DNA of 64,000 nucleotides from Rhodothermales bacterium (GCA_039944855.1 JBDUXZ010000040.1:17598-81597); one strand, 5' to 3'. Shown: positions 1-8,056, numbered from the stretch's first letter. A program made the numbers and translations. Notes: generated by a model from the letters alone, not told the origin.

Positions 1-677
1 ACGACGCGGACGCCGGCGAGCGCCTCCTGCACCCGGCTCGTGAGCGTCGAGTACTGGCTCTGCATCGCGTCGGTGCGGTCGTGGACGAGTTTGGAGACGA
101 AGAAGATGGCGACGGCCAGGAACGGCATCGGCGCGAGCGCCCACAGCGTGAGCGTCGGCGAGATCAGCAGCATCACCACGAGGACGGTCGCGACCGTCGT
201 GAGGGCGCGGACGGCGTACATGATGGCCGGGCCGATGTAGCGGCGGACCCGCTCGATGTCGCTCGTGGCGCGCGTGATGACGTCGCCCGTCGGGAAGCGG
301 TGGTAGAACCCGGCCGAGAGCGTCTGCAGGTGCCCGTAGAGCCGGTTCCGCAGGTCGTACTCGATGTGCCGGCTCGCGACGACGACCGTCCGACGCATCA
401 CGAACGAGAAGAGCCCGCTGACGAGCGAGAGCGCCATGATCGCCGCCGCCACAAGGATGAGCGCGTAGCTGAAGTACGCGAAGAGGAACCCGTCGGCCGC
501 CGTGCCCTCGTAGAGCTTGTAGACCGTCACCATCCGCGGGATCGCATCGACGGCCACACGGACGACGACGGGCACGACGATCGCGAAGCCCGCCGAGGCG
601 AGGGCCGCGATCAGGCCGGGGATCATCAGCCCACGGTAGGTCCAGAGGTACGGGTTGAGGCGGCGGAGCGGGCTCAT
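1..677 (-). CDS. ABC exporter, N-terminal membrane part (cut by window edge)
   Basis: Only the first 225 codons are present; the gene reads leftward out of the window from an ATG at 677. The translation begins MSPLRRLNPYLWTYRG and has hydrophobic segments near residues 16-40, 66-94 and 148-195. The cytoplasmic loop FYHRFPTGDVITRATSD (about 124-140) is the typical signature of the transmembrane domain of half-size ABC exporters (MdlB/MsbA type), where it couples to the nucleotide-binding domain. The ATP-binding domain would lie outside the window. The family dimerises in the inner membrane and exports lipids, peptides or drugs; the substrate cannot be told here. Confidence 0.85.
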   Translation of the reverse strand, partial: MSPLRRLNPYLWTYRGLMIPGLIAALASAGFAIVVPVVVRVAVDAIPRMVTVYKLYEGTAADGFLFAYFSYALILVAAAIMALSLVSGLFSFVMRRTVVVASRHIEYDLRNRLYGHLQTLSAGFYHRFPTGDVITRATSDIERVRRYIGPAIMYAVRALTTVATVLVVMLLISPTLTLWALAPMPFLAVAIFFVSKLVHDRTDAMQSQYSTLTSRVQEALAGVRV

Positions 678-837
678 GGCGGGGCGGTGGGCGTGCTCCT
701 CCCAACGCCCCGCCGAGGGTTGTGATCCGGTGGGTGAGGTGTGGAAGTGTGGGTGTGTGGAGGTCTAGACGTGTTCCATGCTTCCACGCCTAGCAAATCA
801 GAGGCGTCAACCTGCGAGCGCACTTTCTACTACGACT

Positions 838-1329
838 TTAGGGCACTGAGCGTGGGACGAGAACGGGATTCCCAATGACGAAGCCGCCTCGGGGGGAATC
901 AACCCTGCGAACGCTAAACTGAGCAGCGGATCGCGTGCGACACGGCTCCTCTAACTCTGCGAAGTCACCCGGGTCGCTGGGGTGATCGAAGGCGGCGACA
1001 ACGGTATTGCCGTTCAGGAAAACGAGATAATTTGTGCCCTCATTGGACTTCTCACCACTCCAGAGATAAGGCCAGTCGAAGCCAAGGTCGGCTTCAGCCA
1101 TCTCCACTGTGGTATATGGATGAAAGACGCAGAACCGCGTCCACTCGAAAGGCGCAAGCTCGGCGAAGTCGATGGTATCGCCACGACTCTCGCGGACACG
1201 TTCAGCGAGTCTTTCTGAGAGGTCACCGCCGTCGGGCGGTCCAGCTAGTCCGCAAGCACTGAGCATGAGCAAGAGGGAAAGCAGCTTGACTTGCACCAAC
1301 TCAGCAGTTGCAGGACACCTCCCATTCAT
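838..1329 (-). CDS. Orphan lipoprotein, unknown function
   Basis: I do not recognise a family. The protein has a hydrophobic stretch followed by the lipobox LSAC, so it is probably exported and lipid-anchored. The mature part is about 135 residues, acidic, with no repeats. The start is uncertain: ATG at 1329 has GGAGG about 9 bases upstream and is preferred; ATG at 1353 and GTG at 1296 are alternatives, the last giving a more normal short signal peptide. Its base composition is visibly lower in GC than the neighbours, as in the orphan genes at 21066 and 43275, which suggests recent acquisition. It sits alone between an ABC exporter and an AtuA-family gene. Confidence 0.6.
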   Translation of the reverse strand: MNGRCPATAELVQVKLLSLLLMLSACGLAGPPDGGDLSERLAERVRESRGDTIDFAELAPFEWTRFCVFHPYTTVEMAEADLGFDWPYLWSGEKSNEGTNYLVFLNGNTVVAAFDHPSDPGDFAELEEPCRTRSAAQFSVRRVDSPRGGFVIGNPVLVPRSVP

Positions 1330-1359
1330 ACGTCCACACCTCCAAACGTCCACACGTAA

Positions 1360-2727
1360 TCACGTCTCGGTGACCGACACCTCGGGGTGGACGCGGTTCT
1401 TGGGAATCAGCGCGGGCCAGTACGCGATCACCTCGCTCGGCTTCGGGCGGCCCCCGGCGAAACCGGTCACGGCGCTCGGGCCGGTGAGAATCAGCGGCGC
1501 GATCTCGCGGCCGAACTGCTCCACGGCCTCGCGGCTCTGGGAACGGACGGAGACGCGGAGCATCACCTCGTCGAGGTCGTCCGTGCCCGTCGCCTCGCGG
1601 TCGTCGCGCTCGGAGAGAGCGTTGAGGCCGATCAGTTCGCTGCGATATTCGTCGAAGGTGAGGTCGAGCGCGTCGAGCCGATCTTTGAGAATCTGGGCGG
1701 CGGCGCGGGCTTTCTTCGCCGCGTCGGGCCAGGCGTAGACGAGCGTCGACGACGCCTTCCAGCCGTCCGAATACGCGGCGCTGACTTTGTAAAACTCGGT
1801 GTCCGGCTCGCCCGCGATGCCGTGAACGCGGACGCGGTTCTGGCCATCGGCGTCGAGGTGGATCGAGGTGAAGTCGGCGATGCAATCCGGCGTGATGTAG
1901 TCCTTCGGGTCGCCGATCTCGTAGAGCAACTGCTCGGCGACGGTCGCCGTCGAGACGAGGCCGCCGGTGCCGTCGTGCTTCGTCACCGCGAACGTCCCGT
2001 CGGGGTGCGCCTCCACGATTGGGAAACCGATGCGTGCCATGTCCGGCACGGTGTCCCAGTCCGTAAAGTTGCCGCCCGACGACTGCGCGCCGCATTCGAG
2101 GATGTGCCCGGCGACCGTCCCGGCGGCCATCTTGTCCCAGTCCTCGCGGTCCCAGCCGAACTCGTGGATCATCGGGGCGAGCGTGAGGCCGGTGTCGGTC
2201 GTGCGCCCGGTGATGACCACGTCGGCTCCTTGCTTCAGCGCCTCCACGATCGGCCCGGCGCCGAGATACGCATTCGCGCTCACCATCTGGTCGCGGACGG
2301 GCGCGAGCAATTCACCCGTCTCCATGTGCTTCAGCTCGACGCCATCGGCGAGGAGGGCGTCGAGGTCGTCGAGGAGGTCGTCGCCGGTGACGACGGCGAT
2401 CTTGACACCGGTGATGCCATGCTCCTTCGCGTACGCCACGATCGCGTCGCGGCAGGCGAGGGGGTTCACGCCGCCCGCGTTCGAGATGATCGTGAACCCG
2501 CGCTCTTTGATGTCCGGCAGCAGCTCGGTCACGACCTCGACGAAGTCGCGCGCGTAGCCGAGGTCGGGGTTGCGGAGCTTCTGCTTCTGGAGGATGGACA
2601 TGGTCACCTCGGCGAGGTAGTCCATCACGAGGTAGTCGATGGGGCCGCCGCGGGCCTGGTCGATGGGGGCGCGCTGGAGGTCGCCCCAGAAGCCCTGGCC
2701 GGAAGCGATGCGGATGGTGTCTTTCAT
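1360..2727 (-). CDS. AtuA-family (DUF1446) protein
   Basis: A 455-residue protein matching the acyclic terpene utilisation AtuA family (DUF1446). Recognisable stretches are the start MKDTIRIASGQGFWGDL, the ISNAGGVNP segment near residue 80, the VVITGRTTDTGL segment near 170, and the GFAGGRPKP motif near the end. AtuA-like proteins take part in degradation of acyclic terpenes or branched acyl-CoAs in pseudomonads, but most family members are uncharacterised, so a specific substrate is not claimed. The start is the ATG at 2727, where family homology begins; an upstream in-frame ATG at 2796 lies inside the adjacent inverted repeat. Follows ackA on the same strand after about 110 bases that hold a large palindrome. 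Confidence 0.75.
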   Translation of the reverse strand: MKDTIRIASGQGFWGDLQRAPIDQARGGPIDYLVMDYLAEVTMSILQKQKLRNPDLGYARDFVEVVTELLPDIKERGFTIISNAGGVNPLACRDAIVAYAKEHGITGVKIAVVTGDDLLDDLDALLADGVELKHMETGELLAPVRDQMVSANAYLGAGPIVEALKQGADVVITGRTTDTGLTLAPMIHEFGWDREDWDKMAAGTVAGHILECGAQSSGGNFTDWDTVPDMARIGFPIVEAHPDGTFAVTKHDGTGGLVSTATVAEQLLYEIGDPKDYITPDCIADFTSIHLDADGQNRVRVHGIAGEPDTEFYKVSAAYSDGWKASSTLVYAWPDAAKKARAAAQILKDRLDALDLTFDEYRSELIGLNALSERDDREATGTDDLDEVMLRVSVRSQSREAVEQFGREIAPLILTGPSAVTGFAGGRPKPSEVIAYWPALIPKNRVHPEVSVTET

Positions 2728-2764
2728 TAGAACGAATTGGGTGAGCGGGAGGCGGCGGAAGTTA

Positions 2765-2842
2765 CGTGATGCGTGAGACGTGATGCGTGAGGCCAAGCAC
2801 CACCGTCGAGCCTCCTCTCACGCATCACGTCTCACGCATCAC
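2765..2842. repeat. Long inverted repeat between ackA and the AtuA-family gene
   Basis: The left arm (about 2765-2790) is built from a doubled GTGATGCGTGAG-type word; the right arm (about 2817-2842) is its reverse complement, CTCACGCATCAC, also doubled. The arms are about 26 bases and the loop about 26. The right arm overlaps the last codons and the stop (2839-2841) of ackA, and the left arm overlaps an unused upstream ATG of the next gene. It could act as a transcription barrier or mRNA stabiliser between two same-strand genes. No T-tract follows it, so a simple intrinsic terminator is less likely. Confidence 0.7.
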
Positions 2843-4050
2843 ACGTACGGGCTCTGCACGCGGGCCTGCGCGATCTTCTGCGTGTCGATGGCGATGACGA
2901 GCTCTTCGTTCGTCGGGATCGTCCAGACCTGCACGGGGCTGTCGTCCGTCGAGATCTTCGCGGCGGTGCCGACGGCGGCGGCGTTCCGCTCGGGGTCGAT
3001 CACGATGCCGAGGCGGTCGAGGTCGGCGCAGATCTGGGCGCGGATGCGGGGGCTGTTCTGCCCGATGCCGGCGGTGAAGACGAGGGCGTCGGCCCCGTTG
3101 AGGCTGGCGAGGTACTGCCCGATGTACGCCTTCGCACGGAAGCAGAACACGTCGACGGCCTGGCGGCAGCGGACGTCGCCGTCGTCGGCCTCGGCCAGCA
3201 AGTCGCGCATGTCGGCGGCGTAGCCGCTGAGCCCGAGCAGCCCGCTGTAGCGGTTCAGCATCGAGTGGACCTCGGCGAGCGTCAGCTCCTCTTTCTCGAC
3301 GAGGTCGAACACAATACTCGGGTCGATCGTGCCGCAGCGCGTGCCCATCACGAGCCCGGCGAGCGGCGTCATCCCCATCGACGTGTCGACGCTCCGGCCG
3401 TCTCGGATCGCCGCCATCGAGCAGCCGTTGCCGAGGTGGGCCGTGATGACCCGGCTGTCGAGCTTGTCGATGCCGGCGAGCTCGTAGAGTTGGCGACTGA
3501 CGTAGTAGTGGCTGGTGCCGTGGAAGCCGTAGCGACGAATCTTGTGGCGGCGGTAGAGCCGGTTCGGGATCGCGTAGAGGAAGGCGTGCTCGGGGAGCGT
3601 CTGGTGGAACGCCGTGTCGAAGACGGCGACGTGCGGCACGTCGGGGAGCGCGGCCTGCGCCGCTTTGATGCCCCGGAGGTTCGCCGGGTTGTGGAGCGGG
3701 GCGAGGTCGAACGCGTCACGGATCGCGTCGATCACCTCGTCGTCGATCAGCACGCTCTCGGCGAAGCGCTCGCCGCCGTGGACGACGCGGTGCCCGACGG
3801 CGTCGATCGTCGCGTCGAGCCGGTCGTCGCCCTCGAAGAGCGCCTTCATCACGAACTGGAGCGCCTCGGTGTGGTCGGACGCCTGCAGGCTCTGGCGCGT
3901 CTTCTTCCCGTCCCCGACGCGGACGGACACGAGCGACGAGACGGCGCCGATCCGCTCGACGTGCCCCTCGGCAAGCGTGTCGCGCGTGTCGACGTCGAGC
4001 ACATCGAACTTGAGGGAGGAGGAGCCGCAGTTGATGACGAGGACGTTCAT
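2839..4050 (-). CDS. ackA: Acetate kinase
   Basis: A 403-residue acetokinase that interconverts acetate + ATP and acetyl phosphate + ADP in the cytoplasm. The start shows the first ATP-fold motif VINCGSSSLKFDV. Internal family signatures are GHRVVHGGE, AVFDTAFHQTLPEHAFLYAIP, the RRYGFHGTSHYYV segment, and TAHLGNGCSMAAI with TSMGMTPLAGLVMGTRCGTIDP. Length is normal. The start ATG (4050-4048) overlaps the stop of the upstream Nudix gene as ATGA, implying translational coupling. No phosphotransacetylase gene is adjacent, so the enzyme may serve acetate assimilation or overflow with a pta elsewhere. The last codons overlap a large inverted repeat. Confidence 0.96.
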   Translation of the reverse strand: MNVLVINCGSSSLKFDVLDVDTRDTLAEGHVERIGAVSSLVSVRVGDGKKTRQSLQASDHTEALQFVMKALFEGDDRLDATIDAVGHRVVHGGERFAESVLIDDEVIDAIRDAFDLAPLHNPANLRGIKAAQAALPDVPHVAVFDTAFHQTLPEHAFLYAIPNRLYRRHKIRRYGFHGTSHYYVSRQLYELAGIDKLDSRVITAHLGNGCSMAAIRDGRSVDTSMGMTPLAGLVMGTRCGTIDPSIVFDLVEKEELTLAEVHSMLNRYSGLLGLSGYAADMRDLLAEADDGDVRCRQAVDVFCFRAKAYIGQYLASLNGADALVFTAGIGQNSPRIRAQICADLDRLGIVIDPERNAAAVGTAAKISTDDSPVQVWTIPTNEELVIAIDTQKIAQARVQSPYV

Positions 4051-4517
4051 GGGTCGGAGGGGAGGGTGAGTTCGGGGGGAAGGGCGTCGCGGGAGAGGAG
4101 GTCGGCGACGAGCCGGAGGAGACGCTGCTGCTCGGGCCACGCGAGCCGGGCCGCCGCCGCATCGGGCGGGAGCCACGCGAAGGCGTCGTGCTCGTCGTCC
4201 AGCACCGGGTCGCCGTCGAGTTCGGCGGCGAAGGCGGGGATCAGGTTGAGCCGGTCCGTCTGCCATTCGTAGAACGCGTTCACGCTCGGGACGGTCCACG
4301 CGCGGACCGGTCGCCGTCCGGTCTCCTCCGTGACTTCGCGGAGCGCGGCTTCCCACGCCGCCTCGCCCCCTTCCATCTTCCCGCCCACGACGCGCCACGT
4401 CCCGGCGTAGACGCGCCCCGACGCACGGCGGAGCAGCAGGAACTCGACGCCGTCGGCGCCGCGTCGGTACGGGTACACGTCGGCCACGCGGACGGCGGCG
4501 CGGGGGAGATCGGACAT
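4047..4517 (-). CDS. Nudix hydrolase
   Basis: A 156-residue Nudix-family pyrophosphohydrolase. The complete Nudix box is present from about residue 45: GGKMEGGEAAWEAALREV followed by TEETG, matching G-x5-E-x7-R-E-U-x-E-E-x-G-U, with the catalytic glutamates intact. Such enzymes cleave nucleoside diphosphates linked to another group using Mg2+. The substrate is not predictable; the overall form resembles dATP/dihydroneopterin-triphosphate-type members. ATG at 4517 was chosen over 4541 because the protein fold begins there. It forms an overlapping pair with ackA (4 bp), so both are probably made from one mRNA. Confidence 0.9.
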   Translation of the reverse strand: MSDLPRAAVRVADVYPYRRGADGVEFLLLRRASGRVYAGTWRVVGGKMEGGEAAWEAALREVTEETGRRPVRAWTVPSVNAFYEWQTDRLNLIPAFAAELDGDPVLDDEHDAFAWLPPDAAAARLAWPEQQRLLRLVADLLSRDALPPELTLPSDP

Positions 4518-4635
4518 TGGAAGCGGAATGGGTGAGCCCACAAGCTACCGCCGCCGAACGCACCGCCACCTCGCCGCGTCGAACCTCCGAGGGGTCGGCG
4601 CGTGTCAGCACCGATTCCACCCGCCACCCCGCCCC

Positions 4636-4878
4636 ATGAATCCCAGCGATGTCGAAAACGCGTACTGGGTGATCACCGGCTCCGTCGTCGGCTTCCTCGT
4701 CCTCGCGTTCATCCTGCTCTACCCCGTCCACCGGTTCCTGAACCGGGAGGAGCACACGAGCCGTTCGTGGACGCAGGACGAGATCGCCCGCCGTCAGCAG
4801 CGCTTCGGCGACGGCAGCCCGAGCGGGGAGCCGGAGCCGCCCGGCGAGCGCCCCCGGCCCGACAGCGACGCCACGTAG
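4636..4878 (+). CDS. Small single-pass membrane protein
   Basis: An 80-residue protein starting MNPSDVENAYWVITG. One transmembrane helix spans about residues 12-32, followed by a short basic region and a hydrophilic, proline-rich tail. This layout resembles the small CcoQ/FixQ-like or cytochrome-oxidase accessory proteins, but no diagnostic motif is present, so no function is assigned. It stands alone, divergent from the Nudix-ackA pair and convergent with the ComEA-like gene 4 bases downstream. Confidence 0.6.
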   Translation: MNPSDVENAYWVITGSVVGFLVLAFILLYPVHRFLNREEHTSRSWTQDEIARRQQRFGDGSPSGEPEPPGERPRPDSDAT

Positions 4879-4882
4879 CGCG

Positions 4883-5452
4883 CTACAGCCCGTCCGCGCC
4901 GACGGCTATGGCTAGCTGATCGGTTTCCACGAAGAGGTACGGCGCGAGCTTCTCGAACGTCTTCGGCCCGATCCCCTTGACGCGGATCACGTCGCGAGGC
5001 CGCGCGAAGTCGCCGTGGGCCGCCCGGTACTCGACGATGCGCTCGGCCATCTTCGGCCCGATGCCGGGGAGCCGCTGGAGCAACTGCTCCGAGGCCGTGT
5101 TGACGTTCATCCGCACCGGGCCCTGCTTCATCGGCCGACGCGGCGTGCGAGGCTCGGCCGACGCGAGACGTGCTTCGTCTCCTGCGGGAGCGGCCTTGGC
5201 CTCCGTGCCCTCGACCGGAAGCTCGGGCTGGAGCGATGCCGTGCGAACAGCGAACGTGCTGTCGAGCGCCGCGTAGGCCGCCTCTCCCTGCGGTACCGAC
5301 CGGCCCTGCTCGTAGCGGACGCCGAGCCCGACGAGGAGGAGCACGACGACGAAGACGAGCGCGGAGGACTCCGACGAGGTGATGGCGAGGCGTTGCTGGA
5401 GGGCGTAGAAGCGGTGCATCACGGAGCGGGTTGGATGGACGACATCAGACAC
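4883..5452 (-). CDS. ComEA-like helix-hairpin-helix DNA-binding protein
   Basis: A 189-residue protein with one N-terminal transmembrane helix (about residues 30-46), a linker of about 60 residues, and a C-terminal double helix-hairpin-helix unit (about 113-176) with MNVNTASEQLLQRLPGIGPK and the second hairpin VKGIGPKTFEKLAPYL. This is the ComEA fold, which binds DNA outside the inner membrane during natural transformation. GTG at 5452 gives the full frame; ATG at 5419 would also keep the membrane helix. No other competence gene is in view, so a role in DNA uptake is inferred from the family. Confidence 0.8.
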   Translation of the reverse strand: MSDVVHPTRSVMHRFYALQQRLAITSSESSALVFVVVLLLVGLGVRYEQGRSVPQGEAAYAALDSTFAVRTASLQPELPVEGTEAKAAPAGDEARLASAEPRTPRRPMKQGPVRMNVNTASEQLLQRLPGIGPKMAERIVEYRAAHGDFARPRDVIRVKGIGPKTFEKLAPYLFVETDQLAIAVGADGL

Positions 5453-5596
5453 TTGTTTTTATTAGACACTCCGCCTTCCCCTCCGTAACTCTCCCCCTGA
5501 TATTCAGGCCCACATCCGCGCCCGCGCCTCGCCACCGACGCAGCGTTGACACCGCGCCGTCGTACGTTGGCGGCTCCCCGCCCGCCTCCCCCCGCC

Positions 5597-6355
5597 ATGA
5601 TCGTTCGCACCGACGCCGTCGTCCTCCGCGCCATCGAATACGGCGAGACGAGCCAGATCGTCACGCTCTTCACGCGGCAGCACGGGCAGCTCACGGTGAT
5701 GGCGAAGGGCGCGCGTCGCCCCAAGAGCCGGTTCGGGTCGTCGCTCCAGCCGATGGCCTACGTGCAGGTCGTCTACTACTACAAGCCCGGCCGGGGCATG
5801 CAGACGCTGAAGGAGGCGACGCACGTCCGCGTCCTCCACGGGACGGCGGCCGACATGGGCCGGATCACGGTCGGGCTGCGGATGGTCGAGCTCGCGCGCG
5901 TGCTCTCACAGGACCAGGAGCAGAACGTCCTCCTCTTCACGCTCCTCGTCCAGTCGCTGCTTCGGCTCAACGACGCGCCCGAGCGAGCCGCGAACGTGCT
6001 GCCCTACTTCCAGCTCCGCCTCGCCGCCCTCCTCGGCTTCTCTCCCGACATCGACCGCGACGCTGTGCTCGCCCTCGACGACGGCGGCGGCGTGCTCGCG
6101 CTCGACACCGGGGCCGTCCTCCCGACGGCCGCCGTGCCGAAGGCGGGGCTCCGCGCGAGCCGCGCCGCGCTCCGCTCCTTCGCCGTCTTCGCCCGCGCCG
6201 ACCTCGACACCGTCATGCGGATGGCGCTCGACGACGACCTCCGCGCGGAGGTGAACCGCCTCGTCGACGCTTTCCTGCGGCACCACGTCGAGGACGCGTA
6301 TCCGCACCGCGTCAGCAAAGTTATCGACCAGCTCACCGCGCGGACGGGGCGCTGA
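5597..6355 (+). CDS. recO: DNA repair protein RecO
   Basis: A 252-residue RecO. The N-terminal OB-fold is clear: MIVRTDAVVLRAIEYGETSQIVTLFT is the standard start, followed by GQLTVMAKGARRPKSRFG. The C-terminal helical part (about 85-250) is family-like. RecO works with RecR and RecF to load RecA on SSB-coated single-stranded DNA. The four-cysteine zinc finger of many RecO proteins is absent, as it is in the E. coli protein. Start is the ATG at 5597; a TTGAC (5546-5550) and a TACGTTGG word (5563-5570) lie just upstream and may be promoter elements. Confidence 0.92.
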   Translation: MIVRTDAVVLRAIEYGETSQIVTLFTRQHGQLTVMAKGARRPKSRFGSSLQPMAYVQVVYYYKPGRGMQTLKEATHVRVLHGTAADMGRITVGLRMVELARVLSQDQEQNVLLFTLLVQSLLRLNDAPERAANVLPYFQLRLAALLGFSPDIDRDAVLALDDGGGVLALDTGAVLPTAAVPKAGLRASRAALRSFAVFARADLDTVMRMALDDDLRAEVNRLVDAFLRHHVEDAYPHRVSKVIDQLTARTGR

Positions 6356-6436
6356 GCAGGCAGGCGTCATCCGCAGGCTCCGCTGGGCAGCTATAAATGG
6401 GGCGCTAGATCACGAGTAAGCCCGGGCCGGGAACAT

Positions 6437-6452
6437 ACTTGTCGAAACAAGT
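6437..6452. promoter_or_regulatory. Short palindrome upstream of the YceI gene
   Basis: ACTTGT-CGAA-ACAAGT forms a perfect 6-bp-arm palindrome about 42 bases before the YceI start codon, followed at once by GTTTGG, a promoter-like word. It could be an operator or a small hairpin in the leader. No regulator is assigned. Confidence 0.3.
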
Positions 6453-6494
6453 GTTTGGCGCGGTCCCTGCTCCCCCTAACCCTCAGCATTCGCC

Positions 6495-7196
6495 ATGAAC
6501 ACGACCACCCACTTCCTCTCCGCCCTCTTTTTCCTCGGCGTGCTCGGCGGCCTCACCGCCTGCGCCGACGTCGGCGACGCCCCGCAGGCTACCGTCGAAG
6601 ACGTGTCGCCGATGGCGAACGCGGCCGAGCCGTTCACCGGCACGCCCGTCGCCATCGACACCGCGCAGAGCGCCATCCGCTGGCGCGCGGCGAAGGTGAC
6701 CGGCGCGCACGATGGCGGCTTCCGCACCTTCGACGGCGTCGTGTACCGCGACGGCGGCGTCCTCACCGGCGTGGACCTCACGATCGACGCGGCCTCCATC
6801 TGGAGCGATAACGAGAAGCTCACCGGCCACCTCAAGAGCGCCGACTTCTTCGACGTCGAGCAGTTCTCCGAGGCCACCTTCCGCGCCGACTCCTTCGAGC
6901 TCATTGCCGTCGAAGACTCCGTTGAGTGGGCCGAGGCCACGCACCGCATCGGCGGCGTCCTCACGATGCACGGGCAGGCGCAGCGCATCACGTTCCCCGC
7001 GAAAGTCACCGTCACCGACGACGCCATCACGGCCACCGCCGACTTCCTGATCGAGCGCAGCCGCTGGGATCTCACCTACCCCGGCAAGCCCGACGACCTC
7101 ATCCAAGAAGAGGTCCGGCTCATGTTCGACGTCGTGGCACCGGGCACGATGGAGCCCGCTGCCTCCCAAGGCGAAACGGCGTCGGTTTCGGGCTGA
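6495..7196 (+). CDS. YceI-family lipoprotein
   Basis: A 233-residue protein with a signal peptide ending in the lipobox LTAC (cysteine at residue 23), so it is probably lipid-anchored in the envelope. Residues about 50-215 form the YceI-like lipocalin barrel, with the typical opening AIDTAQSAIRWRAAKVTGAHDGGF, continuing with HLKSADFFDVEQFSEATF and the GVLTMHGQAQRITFP strand. YceI proteins bind long isoprenoid or lipid chains; members in Bacteroidota often respond to acid or osmotic stress. It lies alone between recO and the LexA-like gene with about 140 bases either side. Confidence 0.88.
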   Translation: MNTTTHFLSALFFLGVLGGLTACADVGDAPQATVEDVSPMANAAEPFTGTPVAIDTAQSAIRWRAAKVTGAHDGGFRTFDGVVYRDGGVLTGVDLTIDAASIWSDNEKLTGHLKSADFFDVEQFSEATFRADSFELIAVEDSVEWAEATHRIGGVLTMHGQAQRITFPAKVTVTDDAITATADFLIERSRWDLTYPGKPDDLIQEEVRLMFDVVAPGTMEPAASQGETASVSG

Positions 7197-7263
7197 GGAG
7201 GACACCGCATGTCGTATCGGGTATCTCCCTATGTGTGAAAAGTGGGGTTTTTAGTCTCCCCAT

Positions 7264-7292
7264 TTGACACACTATGTGTGAGTAACGTATGT
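7264..7292 (+). promoter_or_regulatory. Promoter with overlapping palindromic operator, LexA-like gene
   Basis: TTGACA (7264-7269) is a consensus -35 box. The perfect palindrome CACAC-TAT-GTGTG (7268-7280) overlaps it, and TAACGTATGT (7283-7292) is at -10 distance. The word TATGTGTGA is repeated at 7230-7239, giving a second half site 40 bases upstream. An operator placed between -35 and -10 suggests repression, most simply by the LexA-like protein that starts at 7345. Confidence 0.5.
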
Positions 7293-7344
7293 TGCCGCCG
7301 CCATAAATTGCTCATTTGACGCCCTTTACGACCCGCCTCACGCC

Positions 7345-8007
7345 ATGAGCCGCAAGCAGCTTACGTCTAAACAGCACTCCTTCCTGCAGTTCCTCGCCGA
7401 GCATGTGCGGAAGCAGAAGGTCTGGCCGACCTACCGCGAAGTGGTCGACCACTTCGGCTACCGCTCGCCGAACTCCGTGACGCAGAACCTCCAGGCGCTC
7501 GCGAAGAAGGGCTACCTCACACGGGACCAGAACGGCTACCGGCTCGTCGGGCAGCGCTCCGGGCTCCAGGCCACCGGCTTCCCGGTGCAGGGCACGGTCG
7601 AGGACGGCTCGTTCGAGATCAGCCTCAGCGTCGACGAGATTACGCTGAAGGACCTGTTCCCGGAGCTCGACAAGACCTTCGCCGTGCGGCTCTCGGATCA
7701 GGAAGCCCGCGGGATCAACGTGGACGGCGGCGGCTACCTCCTGCTCCAAGAGGCGGAGGTCGGCAACGGCGAGATGGCAGCGGTGCTCTACGGCGGTGCC
7801 CTCGACGTGTGCCGGGTCTACCGCGACGAGGACGAGTTCCGCCTCCTGCACGACGACGGGACGGAAACGTCGGTGAGCGCGGGGCAGAAAGGCTTCAAGC
7901 TGCTCGGCCGCTACGCCGGGCACATCAACCAGCGTGGCCTCTTTCGCTCGCCTGCGGCGTCCTACGTCGAATACGGCATGGACGACAGCGTCGTGACGAC
8001 GGCATAG
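7345..8007 (+). CDS. LexA-like repressor with inactive protease domain
   Basis: A 220-residue protein with the LexA architecture. Residues 1-66 are a LexA-type winged helix: TSKQHSFLQFLAEHVRKQK, then WPTYREVVDHFGYRSPNSV and a wing near 61-66. Residues about 72-195 align with the S24 autoprotease domain, but the SMSM serine position is E120 and the VKR lysine position is C156. The Ala-Gly cleavage site is also absent (ATGFPVQG). It should bind DNA yet not self-cleave on RecA filaments, so it is unlikely to be an ordinary SOS repressor. A palindrome in its own promoter suggests autoregulation. A terminator follows at 8029. Confidence 0.82.
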   Translation: MSRKQLTSKQHSFLQFLAEHVRKQKVWPTYREVVDHFGYRSPNSVTQNLQALAKKGYLTRDQNGYRLVGQRSGLQATGFPVQGTVEDGSFEISLSVDEITLKDLFPELDKTFAVRLSDQEARGINVDGGGYLLLQEAEVGNGEMAAVLYGGALDVCRVYRDEDEFRLLHDDGTETSVSAGQKGFKLLGRYAGHINQRGLFRSPAASYVEYGMDDSVVTTA

Positions 8008-8028
8008 CCCGTCGCGCTCGTTTGCGAG

Positions 8029-8056
8029 GCGCCGGATCCTCTCGAGGGTCCGGCGC
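8029..8056 (+). terminator. Intrinsic terminator after the LexA-like gene
   Basis: An 11-bp stem (GCGCCGGATCC with GGGTCCGGCGC, one wobble) and a 6-base loop, followed by TTTCC. It begins 22 bases after the stop codon. Confidence 0.75.
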
